This document shows positions 52,603-63,065 of a stretch of DNA of 64,000 nt, one piece after another. This DNA is from Caenorhabditis remanei (taxonomy: Eukaryota > Nematoda > Chromadorea > Rhabditida > Rhabditidae). The DNA lies in NCBI RefSeq assembly GCF_010183535.1, contig NC_071331.1, positions 8,742,001 through 8,806,000 on the forward strand. The letters run 5' to 3'. Within the stretch, counting starts at the first letter, position 1, and every line of letters starts with the position of its first letter. The notes below the pieces were generated by a model. It was not told the DNA's origin. It saw only the letters and a list, made by a program, of their open reading frames with translations, and ran no database searches. The position numbers and the translations under genes were made by a program.

Positions 52603-53305
52603 TAAGAACTTTGCCCATCAAATAGTTGCGAAATATCGCAGAGCCAATTCAAGCAAGGTGCTTCAAAACGTCTCCGCTTTAGTTGTATCTTTTGGTTCAA
52701 TCTGGACCAAAATTCGAACACGGACTAAAATTACGAGAAGAACGGGACCGGTTATGATGATGTTGAATCGGCAAAATTTTTGTGCTGCACCTGAGGAGAA
52801 CTGTCCGTATAAGAACCACCACAATTATTTAACCGGTAAGAAACAGATTCGATTAAGAAATGAGGAATTGTTACTATAGAGCAAAGAGGTCTACATTTGT
52901 TAGTTCCAATTCAGGAAGTTCTAATATGGGTGACTCACGGGGGGATCGAGGCGTGAGGTCCGCAAAAAAAATTGGGTTTTTTTCAAAATTACGTTGCGTG
53001 TGCGTCGCGGTTTTTATTGAAAAATACGACAAATAAAGTTAAATTTGAATTTGGTACTCACTGGCACTGTGCCCACCGTTGTGCAACGGAGCGCGTTTCC
53101 GCGACCTTACGCCTCACAGTGTTGTGGTCTCATTGGGAGTAACATCAATTTTTTCAAAAAAAAATTTCTTTTCCTGTTTCAAAATCTTCATTTCTGACAC
53201 AGTTCACGTCGTTTTTTATTCAAGCTTGATCCCTTATCTCTCCCAGGTATCTATTCCAACACTCATTTCCACAAGAATGCTTGCAAGAGTACAAACCGAT
53301 AGAGA
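52603..53305 (+). other. Possible two-exon reading frame, Cys/His-rich end, unrecognised
   Basis: A frame running to 52833 reads NRQNFCAAPEENCPYKNHHN then YLTG. A GTAAGA donor there, joined to the acceptor ctctcccag at 53243, continues in phase as GIYSNTHFHKNACKSTNR and stop. The join is clean and the sequence looks protein-like (C, C, HH, H, H, C spacing). No convincing start exists upstream: the frame runs out of the adjoining transposon end. An inverted repeat occupies the putative intron. It could be the end of a gene cut by the insertion, or chance. Confidence 0.25.
52926..53142. repeat. Foldback repeat with GAGGCGTGAGGTC arms
   Basis: gggtgactcacggggggatc then gaggcgtgaggtccgc at the left is mirrored imperfectly by gcgaccttacgcctcacagt and gtggtctcatt at the right. 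About 215 bp; A+T-rich centre. Confidence 0.7.
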
Positions 53306-53387
53306 AATTATTCATGAAATGATTCAGGAGTCTTCTTCTGAATCTTAAACCACTTTATCAGAATTTTCAGAAAGTTTAAAATAAAAT

Positions 53388-53551
53388 AATTGCTGCTCGA
53401 AAAAACACCGTCAAAAAACAAAGACTCAAAACAGTAATCCGAAGAAAACACTGTTGAAAACTTCGACTGTCAGTAATGGTCAGTTTTAGAACGACATTTT
53501 GCAGATGGCGCTTCGAAAACCGATGAGAAAGAACCTGAAAAAGAGGAGTGA
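53388..53551 (+). pseudogene. Partial duplicate of the 3' end of the gene at 51275-52091
   Basis: The frame reads NSNPKKTLLKTSTVSN, then after ttttgcag DGASKTDEKEPEKEE and stop, matching ...PKKTPSKNSKIDSASN and EPDEKGAEKEE of the intact gene. The putative intron between the blocks is only 26 nt, too short to be spliced, and upstream exons are missing. I read it as a broken tandem copy. Confidence 0.7.
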
Positions 53552-53559
53552 TTGGAAAA

Positions 53560-55270
53560 CGAAATTAAACTTCTTTCCCTTTTCAATACTGAAATAAATC
53601 GATGACTTGGCACTCTTTTTCGTTTTTCAATTCATTTTTCCCTTCCTCAAACTTCAATTGAATTTCAATCAACCGTATCCATGTCAAGAAATGAGTCATC
53701 CCTTAAAATTAACGACCGGAAAGAGGGAAGAGCGGTCGATAAGAAACTATAAAAATAGTTGAGCGAGAGAGGGAAAAACGATGTTTATGTTTCCCTCGCG
53801 CCTATAGTATAGATAATTGTTGAGTCTAGTGAGCAGTAGAAAGTGATGAATTTTAAATTGCTTATACTTTTTCTATTTTTTTTTCTGTTTTTCAATTAAC
53901 TTTTTTGAAGAGAAGAGACTTCATAGCAAGTTTACTAAACCATGTGTTCGAGCAGTGAATATTTTTCCGTTTTCATAATTAGTAGAAATTGAAGCCCATC
54001 ATGAAACTGTGTTACCGATGAGACATTTCTCAAAGTCCATTGAAAACGTTAAAAAAATAATAAGCCGTTTCGGTTTCACATAAAATTTTTAATCAATTTC
54101 TGAATGTCAATGTGATAATGTCGCTGTCTTGTTTTTTATAATCGTCCCGTGTAATTAAAACAATTATGCTGTTTCTTAAAATTCTGAAATTCACAAAGAG
54201 TTACATCTTTCAGTTCCAATCTCCATCCTAACTGTTTCTACGCATTCAGGAATATTTAGACAAAACAAAGAGACAATTTGGATATGATTAATTTCCGGAA
54301 AGTAAGGCGTTTCTTTTGAAACGTCTTGTTTTAAAATGTCTAGTGTCGAAATGTCTACCAAACGTCGTTTGCCAAACGTCTGGTTTTAGAACGTCTTGTT
54401 TTGGAACCTCCTTGAGCCGATTTTTGAGAGTTTTTTTTCTCTTGGATCTCAATAAAATAACAATTTTCTGAAAAAAGCAACATTTTTCAACTGTTTGAAA
54501 CAGTGGCAAATTTGGGAAAGAATGGTTCCAGGTTCTGTCCAGACTATCAAATTTTTTGTCGAAACCAAAAATTTCATGTTTCTAGAAACTTTCATTCTTT
54601 GTGCAAAGTTTGAACGTTTCAATTCTAAAACGCCTAACTGTTTTTTCAAGTTTTCAAAATTTTCCACCGTTCCAAAATCTTCTGAAGTTTGCAAAATCAA
54701 TGAAGTTCTAATTTACCATTTTCTTCAGTCTGCCATTTTATTTATTTTTCTGATTCAGTAACGTACTTTTGTGAGTAGACCAGACGACTCATACGTTTTC
54801 AATGAATATCTACTGGCAGTTGCTTTGGAAACTTTTCGTATTATATTCAGCTGTTTCATTTAATTTATATATTTCCACAAAAAAAGTTGATTATTGTTCA
54901 GAAAGGCGTGGTAAACATCTACAAAGTCGTCCGACTATTATTTCTTTATTCCCACTCTTTGAACATCCCATCCCTTATCTCTTCTTGTTATTCTCTCATT
55001 CTTCTCTCTCCAGGGAACGACTACTAGGTCGAAAAGCAACAAAAAAAAGTCTCTACCCTCCCATTCAGCCAATTCGATTTGGCTCCTCTTTCCTCCTCCC
55101 CCTCCTCATAAAATGTGCTTATTTCTTATTCCTACTTCAATCTAGTACTATTTCTTCTCTTCTTCATGTTATCATGACTTCACTCATCGATAATTTTTGA
55201 TTACTGCTGCCACTGCTGTTGTCACTGTAAATATTGTTGAATTTCTGATCTATTTCATTTTAGAGAACGA
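53560..55270. other. Intergenic region upstream of the Ly-6-like gene
   Basis: No gene seen. It contains a purine-rich patch (gagcgagagagggaaaaacg, 53760), the AACGTCT minisatellite at 54297-54415, three CTGTTTCA motifs (one near 53173 just outside), and a C/T-rich stretch at 54940-55160 that probably belongs to the promoter of the next gene. Confidence 0.45.
54297..54415 (+). repeat. AACGTCT minisatellite
   Basis: Variants of aaacgtcttgttttaaaa recur about eight times (gaaacgtcttg, aaatgtctag, aaatgtctacc, aaacgtcgt, aaacgtctgg, gaacgtcttg, gaacctcc) with a period of about 14-16 nt. Confidence 0.7.
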
Positions 55271-55272
55271 TA

Positions 55273-56879
55273 ATGATCAGGTGTCTTGTGACAATTCTCG
55301 CGTTGGTTGGAGTTGGTGAGTAACTTTTTTTCGTTTGCTGCTTTGGATAGGGTTATATTTTAAAATTGATAATTCCAGCCACCTCACTTCGATGCAACTC
55401 TTGCGACAGCTTTGTGAGCTGTACCCGCCCGTTTCCAGTCGATTGCCCACCTCACTCGAAATGCTATACTCTGACAAGGAATGGGAATGAAAGTAAGGCA
55501 AAAAAAAAAAACGATTGAAGAAATAAAAGGGCCCTACATATTATTTTGAAAGTTTCCAGTTTCATCAAGTTGATGAATTGAAATAGAACATTTTCATTAT
55601 AATTCGAGAACTCCTAAAACAAAATTAAAGAATCTGAAATATTATAAAAGCGGACTGACAAAAATAACAGATTTTTCCGATTTTTCGGCTTCGTATTCTT
55701 TATAAATAGGGTGTCCGAAGTCTATTTGTATATTTGCTTATTTTGCAGATTTTGCAGTTGAAAAATGGAAGATGACCGATGCCGTCTTACAGCAAATTAG
55801 CAAATCTACAAATCAACTAGGGAAGGTTCAGATATGTCGTAGTAGTAACTTTGGACGCACCATTAAAATTTCATATTAATGGTAATGCTGCGTGTTTTCA
55901 CCGAGCTCATTAAATAATGACTCTAGAATCCATGCATTTTCAAAGCTTTGATTTTGGAAAACAGTTTACAGCAGACTTGAAATAATTTTTAAAAACCGGG
56001 CCGGCCTGGCCCTTTCTGCCCGGATTTGAATTTTCGAAGTTTTTTCACTACAATTTTTTTCTGAAAATTTTCCATTTTTTCTCAAGTATGTTCCTCAAAA
56101 ATCTTTAAACCCTACAAAAAATCAATCAAGAATGCTTTTCCTCAAAAAAAATCGGAAAACTTTCGAAAAAAGTGAGTTTTTCAGTTTCAGTGCGGAACTA
56201 CCGGGCCGAGCCGGGCGATTTTTTCGGCCCGGTCGGTTGCAAGTCTGCTAGAACCCATGAATTCTTAAATCATTGATTTTGGAAATCAGTTTATAGCTAT
56301 TGAGATTTTCATGCGCACACAGCATTGCAATTCTACTTATTTTTTCAGTTTCAAAAAGTTAGTGAAACAGTGTTCACGATTTTAAATCACCGGTTGTTTT
56401 TTCTTTCACAACTTTTTTCTATTCCAGTTCTCGCCAAGGGATGTGCCCATTCCTGCGAAGCGATCTCCTTTTTGGATGGATCTCACTGCCAGATTTGTCA
56501 TCACGGAGACTTCTGCAATGACTTCCAACCTGGAATCGGACAAGGAGCCGTCATGAGACAGCCACCAGAGATCGGAGGTGGTGTTCAACCATACAATAAT
56601 GATAATAATGGTGAGTTGAGAAGAAAATTTATGGAAAAATTTTGTGTACTATAATTGGAAAAAATCTATGAATTCATTTAAATTAAGACTCTGAAACATT
56701 GAACTCTTTGTGAAAATAAACTTCGAAAAAACAATCAATGTGAAGTTTAAGAAAATGCACAAAATGAGATTTTTGCAGGAGGATACCACATCGGACACGG
56801 TGTCCGTCCACGTTCTGCCACTCAAGCCTCATTCGGAATGCTCATGGCTCTTCCAGTATTCCGCCGTTTTCTTTTGTGA
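55273..56879 (+). CDS. Ly-6/uPAR-like secreted or GPI-anchored protein, copy 1
   Basis: Exons 55273-55315, 55379-55492, 56428-56610, 56779-56879; 441 nt, 146 residues. The signal peptide is MIRCLVTILALVGVATS. It is followed by a cysteine-rich fold: CNSCDSFVSC, DCPPHSKCYTL, GCAHSC, HCQICHHGDFCND. Ten cysteines ending in a C-N pair fit the three-finger Ly-6/uPAR (LU) pattern, with C-x2-C where vertebrates have CC. A Gly/Asn/Pro-rich linker and a short hydrophobic end (SFGMLMALPVFRRFLL) suggest a GPI-attachment signal, though it is short and has two arginines. LU proteins act at the cell surface, often as modulators of receptors; the target here is unknown. The start is the only ATG joined to a signal peptide. 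Intron 2 holds a GGGCC-rich repeat. The paralogue at 61945 has exons 1 and 3 of exactly the same lengths (43 and 183 nt). Confidence 0.85.
55972..56247. mobile_element. GGGCC-rich family member in an intron of the first Ly-6-like gene
   Basis: Ends cagacttgaaataatttt and ggttgcaagtctg pair as terminal repeats; the interior has aaaccgggccggcctggccc and gggccgagccgggcg. The 8-bp flanks do not match. The sequences on either side (agaatccatgcattt...attttggaaaacagttt and agaacccatgaattc...attttggaaatcagttt) are themselves a direct duplication. Confidence 0.6.
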
Positions 56880-56986
56880 TTCTTTTTTTGAGTTTGATTG
56901 CGCTTTGAGATTGTAAGAAGTTTTCTATCATTTGCGATGGGTTTTTTTTCTAAATTTTTAAATGAACATTTTTAGTTCTTGAAACA

Positions 56987-57386
56987 CACAGGGTCAAATT
57001 TTGTCCATATGAATTCAAATAATTTTCCCACGAAACCGGAAGCTCAGTGAAGCGCGTTTGCACACGACTTTGCAGATTGCCAATGAGTCGCCGATCAGCA
57101 TAATGCGGCCTGCATACGGGACTTATAACGCGGACACAGTAAGACGAATGATAAGGAGTGAAATTTTTCGAATGAAGCTAACTTTTCTTCCATTTTTCTC
57201 GCTATTTTCGAGAAAACTTCGCACAAAAAATATCGAATTCATCAAAAAAGAGAAAAATACAAATTTTTAATACACAAAAAAAATTTTAAAGATAATTTTT
57301 TTGAATTTTGCGCTAATTTTACGTTAATTTTACGCTAATTTGTTTTGGAGCGCAGTTGCTTCATATGGACACTCTATGACCTTGTG
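56987..57386. repeat. Foldback repeat between the Ly-6-like genes
   Basis: cacagggtcaaattttgtcc at the left is mirrored by gtccatatgaag-type sequence ending gacactctatgaccttgtg at the right. The inner arms share gaagcgcgtttgc and gagcgcagttgctt. 57390-58150 beyond it shows only A+T-rich DNA and one CTGTTTCA motif. Confidence 0.65.
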
Positions 57387-58160
57387 GAAACAGACTACCT
57401 ATTAAAAAATTATCGTTTCTGAAAGTTATGGGTAGTTTGAAAAAAAAACAAAACTGCAAAATTAAAAGCTTTTAGTTTTTTTTGTGCACTGTAAACGAAA
57501 TCATTTGAAACATTACTCATTTATCTACATTCTGAAACATGATATTTGTTCTTTGTTGAACCCATATAAAAAAATGCATTCCAGTTTAACAGGACAATTG
57601 GTGATGCAGTTCTCTACCAATTTATGATCGTTTCAGTTGAAATCGTTCAGTACTTACGGTTTCACTGAAACAAAAAATAGGATTAATTTTTGATTCGAGT
57701 GTTAGCGTTTGAGTTTCCTGGAAAAGCTCTTTTTTCTAGATTTCTCTAGTCAAGTACTGTTTCATTTTGATTTCTTATCAGTAATCCTTTGCTAACTGAT
57801 TAATGTCAACTACAGTTTTTATGTATCACTTCTAAGACGGTTACTTTTTCCGGTTTGGTTGGTCTCGATGAGTTCATTATTTTGTGATGTTACTCTTCGA
57901 AATCTTTTTTAATCAATTATTTGAATTCGACAGACTATTTCCGTCATCAACAAATTTAAAAAAAATTCGAAGCAAAACATCATTTCGGACAGATCATTAA
58001 CAATAATTTAATAATAAAACATTACTGCAACACCTGAAACATAAAATTTATTTTTAAATAACTCTTGTTTTCAAAATATAATATTTACTGTGCCTACAAC
58101 AAGAGAAAACGGGCCGGAGTGATTGCAAAAACAATAATTCTCAGTTTATTAGAGCCATAC

Positions 58161-60948
58161 CAGAGATGTTGGGAAGTGAAAATTTTCTTATCCGGAAGTC
58201 GGAAGTCGGAAGTTGGAAGTGATTTTTCTTATCCGGAAGTCGGAAGTCGGAAGTCGGAAGTAAAATTTCTTATCCGGAAGTCGGAAGTCGGAAGTCGGAA
58301 GTAGAAAAACACCCGGAAGTCGGAAGTCGGAAGTCGGAAGTCGGAAGTCGGAAACTCATACAAATTTTTTCGATTGAAAAAATTAACTTTATTAAAAGAA
58401 ATCAATTAAAAAAATAAACAAGAAACAAACTATTCTAGATAATGGGTAATAAAAACAAATTAAGAGGAGAAACCAAAGATTTTAATATTTTGGGAACAAA
58501 ACGTGAGTTGATCAAGTCTCTCGGGGGTCAGATTTGTTCTTCTAGGAGAACAAATTAGTCCGGATAGACTAAAAAGTCTCTCCGACTCTGATGATGTAGC
58601 AGGAACGCACAGAAATTCAAGAGCCATTTTTTTCAAATGTGGCAAATTCTCCGCGTTGTTCCAATACGCATATGGGTCTGTTTCTTGGGAAGGTGGATGT
58701 TGCAGGTATTCGTCGATTTCCTGTAATATTTACAATCATTAACCCAGTTCAAGCACAATCGCTTACCTTTGCGATACTATCTTTTTCAATAGGATCTGTT
58801 GGCTCGGGCGAATTTTCTTTCAAAAAGGATTGATAGAGAGTAAGCGGAGACTCTTCCGTGCAGACAACAACATCACTGCATCCATCCGTGTTTTCTGATG
58901 TTGTATTAGTGGCCGTTTTTGACTTTTGGATGATGTAATCCTGGAAAATTCAAGATTAATTGAACTCAAAACTGTTGATTTACCTTATGCGAAAAGGAAA
59001 AAAAAGAATCTTTGAACCTTGGGTCCAGAAACGTGCACGTTCTCAAAAAGCTGTCAGAATGAAGATGTTGAGTTCTCAATGCCAATGTACTGTTCAATTT
59101 TGCAATACATTCTCTTCTTTCATCAATAGATCTAAAGAAAAAAGAAATTTTCGACATTTAAACGCCAGATACACTTACTCTTCTCGTTTCATTCGATTCA
59201 GTTTAAATTCAAGAAGTTTTAACGAAGGAATTACAACAGAAGCTGTGGCTTCAAAACGACTTTGAACAGCTTTCGTAGTTTCAGCTAGTGGCTTTAGAAC
59301 TTCACATAGTAAATCGATCACATCCCATTCTCTCGAGTCAATTATTGGGAGATTCAGTTTCGGGTTGTCGATTTGAAGTAATGCGATGGCTCTTCTATTT
59401 TCCAAAAAGGACGAAAGCATTAAATACAGTTATGACCAACGGACTTCACAGCTTTTTTTCAACATTCTTTCCGGCAAATTTTCTTGAATCTGAAGCGATT
59501 GAAATATTTCTCGGCATACAGTTGACTTGTGAACTTTTCGACAGTATTTTTTTACTTTCAAAACGATCGGTTCGACTTCCAGTATCAAATCCAGCGTGTC
59601 TTTTACGCACTGAAAATCAGCAGTTTGCCATATAATAAACTGCTTAACTTACCAGCTGGATTAAATGTGCGTAGCAATGAATACTTTTTAACTCCAGTTT
59701 ATTGCACATCGCTTCCACATTACTGCCACCATCTCTCACAACTGATACTACTGAGTGTTTCGAAATTTCAAACTTGTCCAGGGAAGCTTCTACTATATTG
59801 CAAAAGTTTTCACTTGTATGCCTTCCTCGAACAGCACAACTTCCAAGAATGGCATATTTAGGCTCAAAAGTTCTACTATCTAGCCAATGACCAGTCACGC
59901 TCAGAAGACTATGCTTTCCATCAGTCGAATTCCATCCATCACATGTTATTCCAACATAAACCATATTCTTAAGCGCTCCTTTAATATCATTTTCGAGTCG
60001 ATTTACCAAATTAGGCAATAATGTGTTTGTGAAGTGATAGCGTTTATGGATTCTGTAAAAAAATTGTTTATGTGGTATTTTTGTTCAAACTCACCTCAAT
60101 TTAGGGGCTAAAATCTTTAGAAAATTCAGAAATCCGGGTTTCTCAATTGTACGAAGCGGTAAAACGTCATGAGCGATCATTTCCATTAAACTGACTTCAA
60201 CTTCCGCAGATCTTGAGCCATTTTTCTGCCATTGAGACCAATTATTCAGAACGTCGCCTCCTGATTTACTTGGAGCCATTTTGACTGATACACGAGAAAC
60301 CGGCAAAAAAGGAATAGTTGATTGAGTTCTAGATTCAGCAATCGACATTTCTCTTTTTTTTTGACTAGAACATCGTTCTCACGAATCTGAAATTAAAATT
60401 AATTTTAACACCAAATTGTTCATAAATTTCTCGTACCTCATTGAACAAATCCATGTGTTCCTTCTCCAAGTGATACTTCAAATTATTTGATCCAGAGTGG
60501 GGAGAGAGCTTAATTACTTTATTACACTTCAGACATTTTGCGCATTCCTTTGTCCTTTCAAAGTAATCGTCATACTTTGAGTGCGTTTTTCGACGAAGCG
60601 ACATTTTCCAATCAATTATAAGTATTAATTGGGCGAAATCTGTAAAAAAAAATGTAAGAATAAGCCAATAAAAAATAAATTAAATAAAAAAAAACAATTG
60701 TTAAACAATACGCGCAGTCCGTAATTCCGGAGCATCGTTTGCTTCAAATCGGAGGGAGTTCAAATTTGCAAAATTTAAAAAAAACATATATCCAGAAGTC
60801 GGAAGTAAAATTCCTTATCCGGAAGTCGGAAGTCGGAAGTCGGAAGTGAAATTTCTTATCCGGAAGTCGGAAGTCGGAAGTCGGAAGTGAAAAAAAAACC
60901 CGGAAGTCGGAAGTCGGAAGTCGGAAGTCGGAATTCCCAACAACACTG
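58161..60948 (-). mobile_element. Full-length hAT-family DNA transposon
   Basis: The element is 2788 bp. Its ends are cagagatgttgggaa and, inverted, cagtgttgttgggaa, both of the CAGNG form typical of hAT. agccatac flanks both sides exactly (58153-58160 and 60949-60956), an intact 8-bp target duplication. Just inside both ends are arrays of ggaagtc units in blocks separated by aaatttcttatcc (58192-58355 and 60790-60930). The arrays have the same orientation on the plus strand, so they are direct, not inverted, repeats, although the outer termini are inverted. The transposase gene fills the middle on the minus strand. The element sits between two Ly-6-like paralogues. Confidence 0.95.
58460..60604 (-). 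pseudogene. hAT transposase with BED finger, two lesions
   Basis: Seven exons: 60437-60604, 60095-60386, 59653-60052, 59179-59609, 58984-59131, 58767-58940, 58460-58720. A BED zinc finger (CLKCNKVIKL...NLKYHLEKEH) comes first. Then come hAT core motifs GITCDGW, a D in VRDGGSN, CYAHLIQL and FLDPRFK, and last the C-terminal dimerisation region (FLCVPATSSESERLFSLSGL; LTPERLDQLTF). Two defects are visible. Exons 1 and 2 are out of phase by one base unless an A9 run at 60354-60362 differs, the summed length being one short of a multiple of three. An in-frame TAA lies at 59430-59432 inside exon 4, after CEVRWS. Everything else reads through, so the copy died recently. Sequencing or assembly error at these two points is possible. 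Confidence 0.88.
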
Positions 60949-61944
60949 AGCCATACCACATTGAACACAACTTCTATTCACTTTCTGAATCTTTTCTGAA
61001 ATGGAATAGATATGGTTATTCCAGTCTTCTACCGTTTTCTTTTTTTTTATTGGACCATAATCGGAATTTGTGGAAAGTTTCGCTGTGTATCCTTTGCTAT
61101 TTTTGAAAATTTTTTCAAATGAAAATTTCCTCACTGAAAAAACTTTAGATAGTTCGAAACTTTGAAAAGAATACAGTTATAGTTTGGCTATGTATTTTAT
61201 TTACTCGACGGATTAAAGATATTTCAGATGTTTCATGTTTCACCACATTCTGAAACGTGTTTGTTTTCTTTGTTTAGCCAATACAAAGAAATTCTCGTTT
61301 CTGTTCAATCAATTGGAAATTGAGCTCTTTGCAAACTTTCAACGAAGCTTTCCGTTTTTGGAATGTGTAAAGAATATTATAGGTATCAATTTTTAGCAAC
61401 TACGGTTTCACTGAAACAAAAAAGTGGCAAAGTTTAGATTCGAGTGTTGGGATGCATGAAAATGCGATATGAAACGCTCCGGAACTTTCTGAAGTTTCAG
61501 ACTTTATTTGTCTAGGTCTGGAACGCTGATTTACTCTATGTTCTGTATTGGACCACATTCTGAAACGATTGTCTTTTTTTTAATGTAAAAAACTTATTTT
61601 CGCTGACAAATCGCGTGACATCTTTTTGGTATTCGGAAGTGTTTTTAAAGTTCCTATATTCTTTTTTAATTTGAACTTCAAAACGGAGGGAGTAATCTTA
61701 ATTTGAAACACGAATAATACAAAACACTTCAAAGTTTTTTCTAAAATAAACCAGCGGAAACAGAAAAAGGACTAACTAAAATAACCTATTCTCTTCCTCA
61801 CCATTTTTGCTCACTATTATTGGCTAGTTTTCTTATCAGACACATAACGTCGCGTCACTATCAAATTTGATGAGAGAATTTCAGTTTCCACTTCAAAAGT
61901 TTGAACAAACTTTTATTTATTTATTTTCTGTTTCTACCTTTGCA

Positions 61945-62982
61945 ATGTTGAGAATATTGATTATTTTATTCTGTTTCCTGGGAACAGGTGAGCTTTTAAG
62001 AAATACCATATTTAAAGAACAGTGGATTATTATTGTTTATTTGTCAGCCATCTCTCTTCACTGTCTTTTCTGTGACAGTAATGAGAAATGTAAAAATTCG
62101 TTCGATGTAGAATGCCCTCCAGGAACAAAGTGCTACACAGTGAAAAAACGCGGCGTTGGTAAGTGAATAATCCAAAAGAGATGCCTTTAGTGAAATCTGA
62201 TTCCAGTCACCGACAGAGGATGCGCTCATTCATGTGAACATGTTATTAACTTGAGGTCATCAGCAATTTGCCAAGATTGCCATAGTGATTACTGTAACCG
62301 TGAAAATGTATTACCGCATAACGTCGACATTGAACATCATCAAAATGAGAATGGTGAAATCAAAACACTCAAAGAAGGAGAAGGTTCTCGTGAGTTTTTC
62401 TGTTTAAATTATTTCATAAGTTCAAGGCTGTTGAAAATCGCGGCTTTAAAATCTAACTTTAAAATCTCAAAAAGCCGCGGCTTTCTAGCATATCAACTGA
62501 AAACATGACTTGATATGCTTTTGACTTTTTGGTACAAATCTGACAACCAGGGTTCGACCCAACCTCGTGGCAAAACTTTTTTGTTTTTTGTTTTTGACTT
62601 TTTGGTAACAATCTGATCACCAGGATTCGACCCCTCCGGTATCAAAAAAAATTTGGCACGAGTGGGGATCGAACCCCGGTTGTTAGATTGGTACCAGAAA
62701 ACAAAAAACCAGCAAAACTTTTTTCAAAAACGACAAAGTTTTGCAACTTTAAAAAAAGCCGCGGCTTTTTAATTTTTTTTCTTCTCGCGGCCGGCCGTGC
62801 GACAGCCTTGATAAGTTTCAGTTTTTTTAGAAAAAGTAATGGGGCACGGTTTCCTCACCACAATGGAACCTGAAGAAACCTCGTGGTGGTCATTTCTATG
62901 GCCATTTGGATCTTCTACTGCAAATTCCTTATTTGGGATTCATATAATTGCTTTTCCCGTTGTTTTAAGAATACTTTTGTGA
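61945..62982 (+). CDS. Ly-6/uPAR-like secreted or GPI-anchored protein, copy 2
   Basis: Exons 61945-61987, 62048-62158, 62207-62389, 62831-62982; 489 nt, 162 residues. Signal peptide MLRILIILFCFLGTAIS, then CLFCDSNEKC, ECPPGTKCYTV, GCAHSCEHV, CQDCHSDYCNRE: the same ten-cysteine Ly-6-type layout as the gene at 55273, with GCAHSC identical. A His/Glu-rich linker and a hydrophobic C-terminus (SLFGIHIIAFPVVLRILL) suggest a GPI signal or membrane anchor. The frame is open further upstream to 61867, but I chose the ATG at 61945 because exon 1 then has the same length (43 nt) and phase as its paralogue and begins directly with the signal peptide. It probably arose by tandem duplication; the hAT element and a foldback inserted between the copies. 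The ligand is unknown. Confidence 0.85.
62425..62800. repeat. Repeats in the last intron of the second Ly-6-like gene
   Basis: aaagccgcggctttctag and aaagccgcggctttttaat bracket a segment with ttttgactttttggta twice, each followed by a B-box-like ggttcgacccaac or gattcgacccctcc. ggggatcgaaccccggttgt on the opposite strand resembles a tRNA T-arm. No complete tRNA cloverleaf could be drawn. It may be a tRNA-derived SINE or a foldback. Confidence 0.5.
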
Positions 62983-63065
62983 GTTTTTGTCATACATTTA
63001 TTCAAGTTGCAATTTTTCTTAAATCGATTTTTTTATTATTCGATCACATGGATGTTTGAAACTTA

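Noticed and set aside
58192..58355. CRISPR-like regular repeat array
   Set aside because: Units of 7 bp without unique spacers, eukaryotic context, and position just inside hAT ends explain it.
61867..61944. Upstream start for the second Ly-6-like gene
   Set aside because: It would put 26 residues before a good signal peptide, and the paralogue starts at the equivalent of 61945.
62640..62700. tRNA gene
   Set aside because: Only a T-arm-like motif is present; no acceptor, D-arm or anticodon pairing could be drawn.
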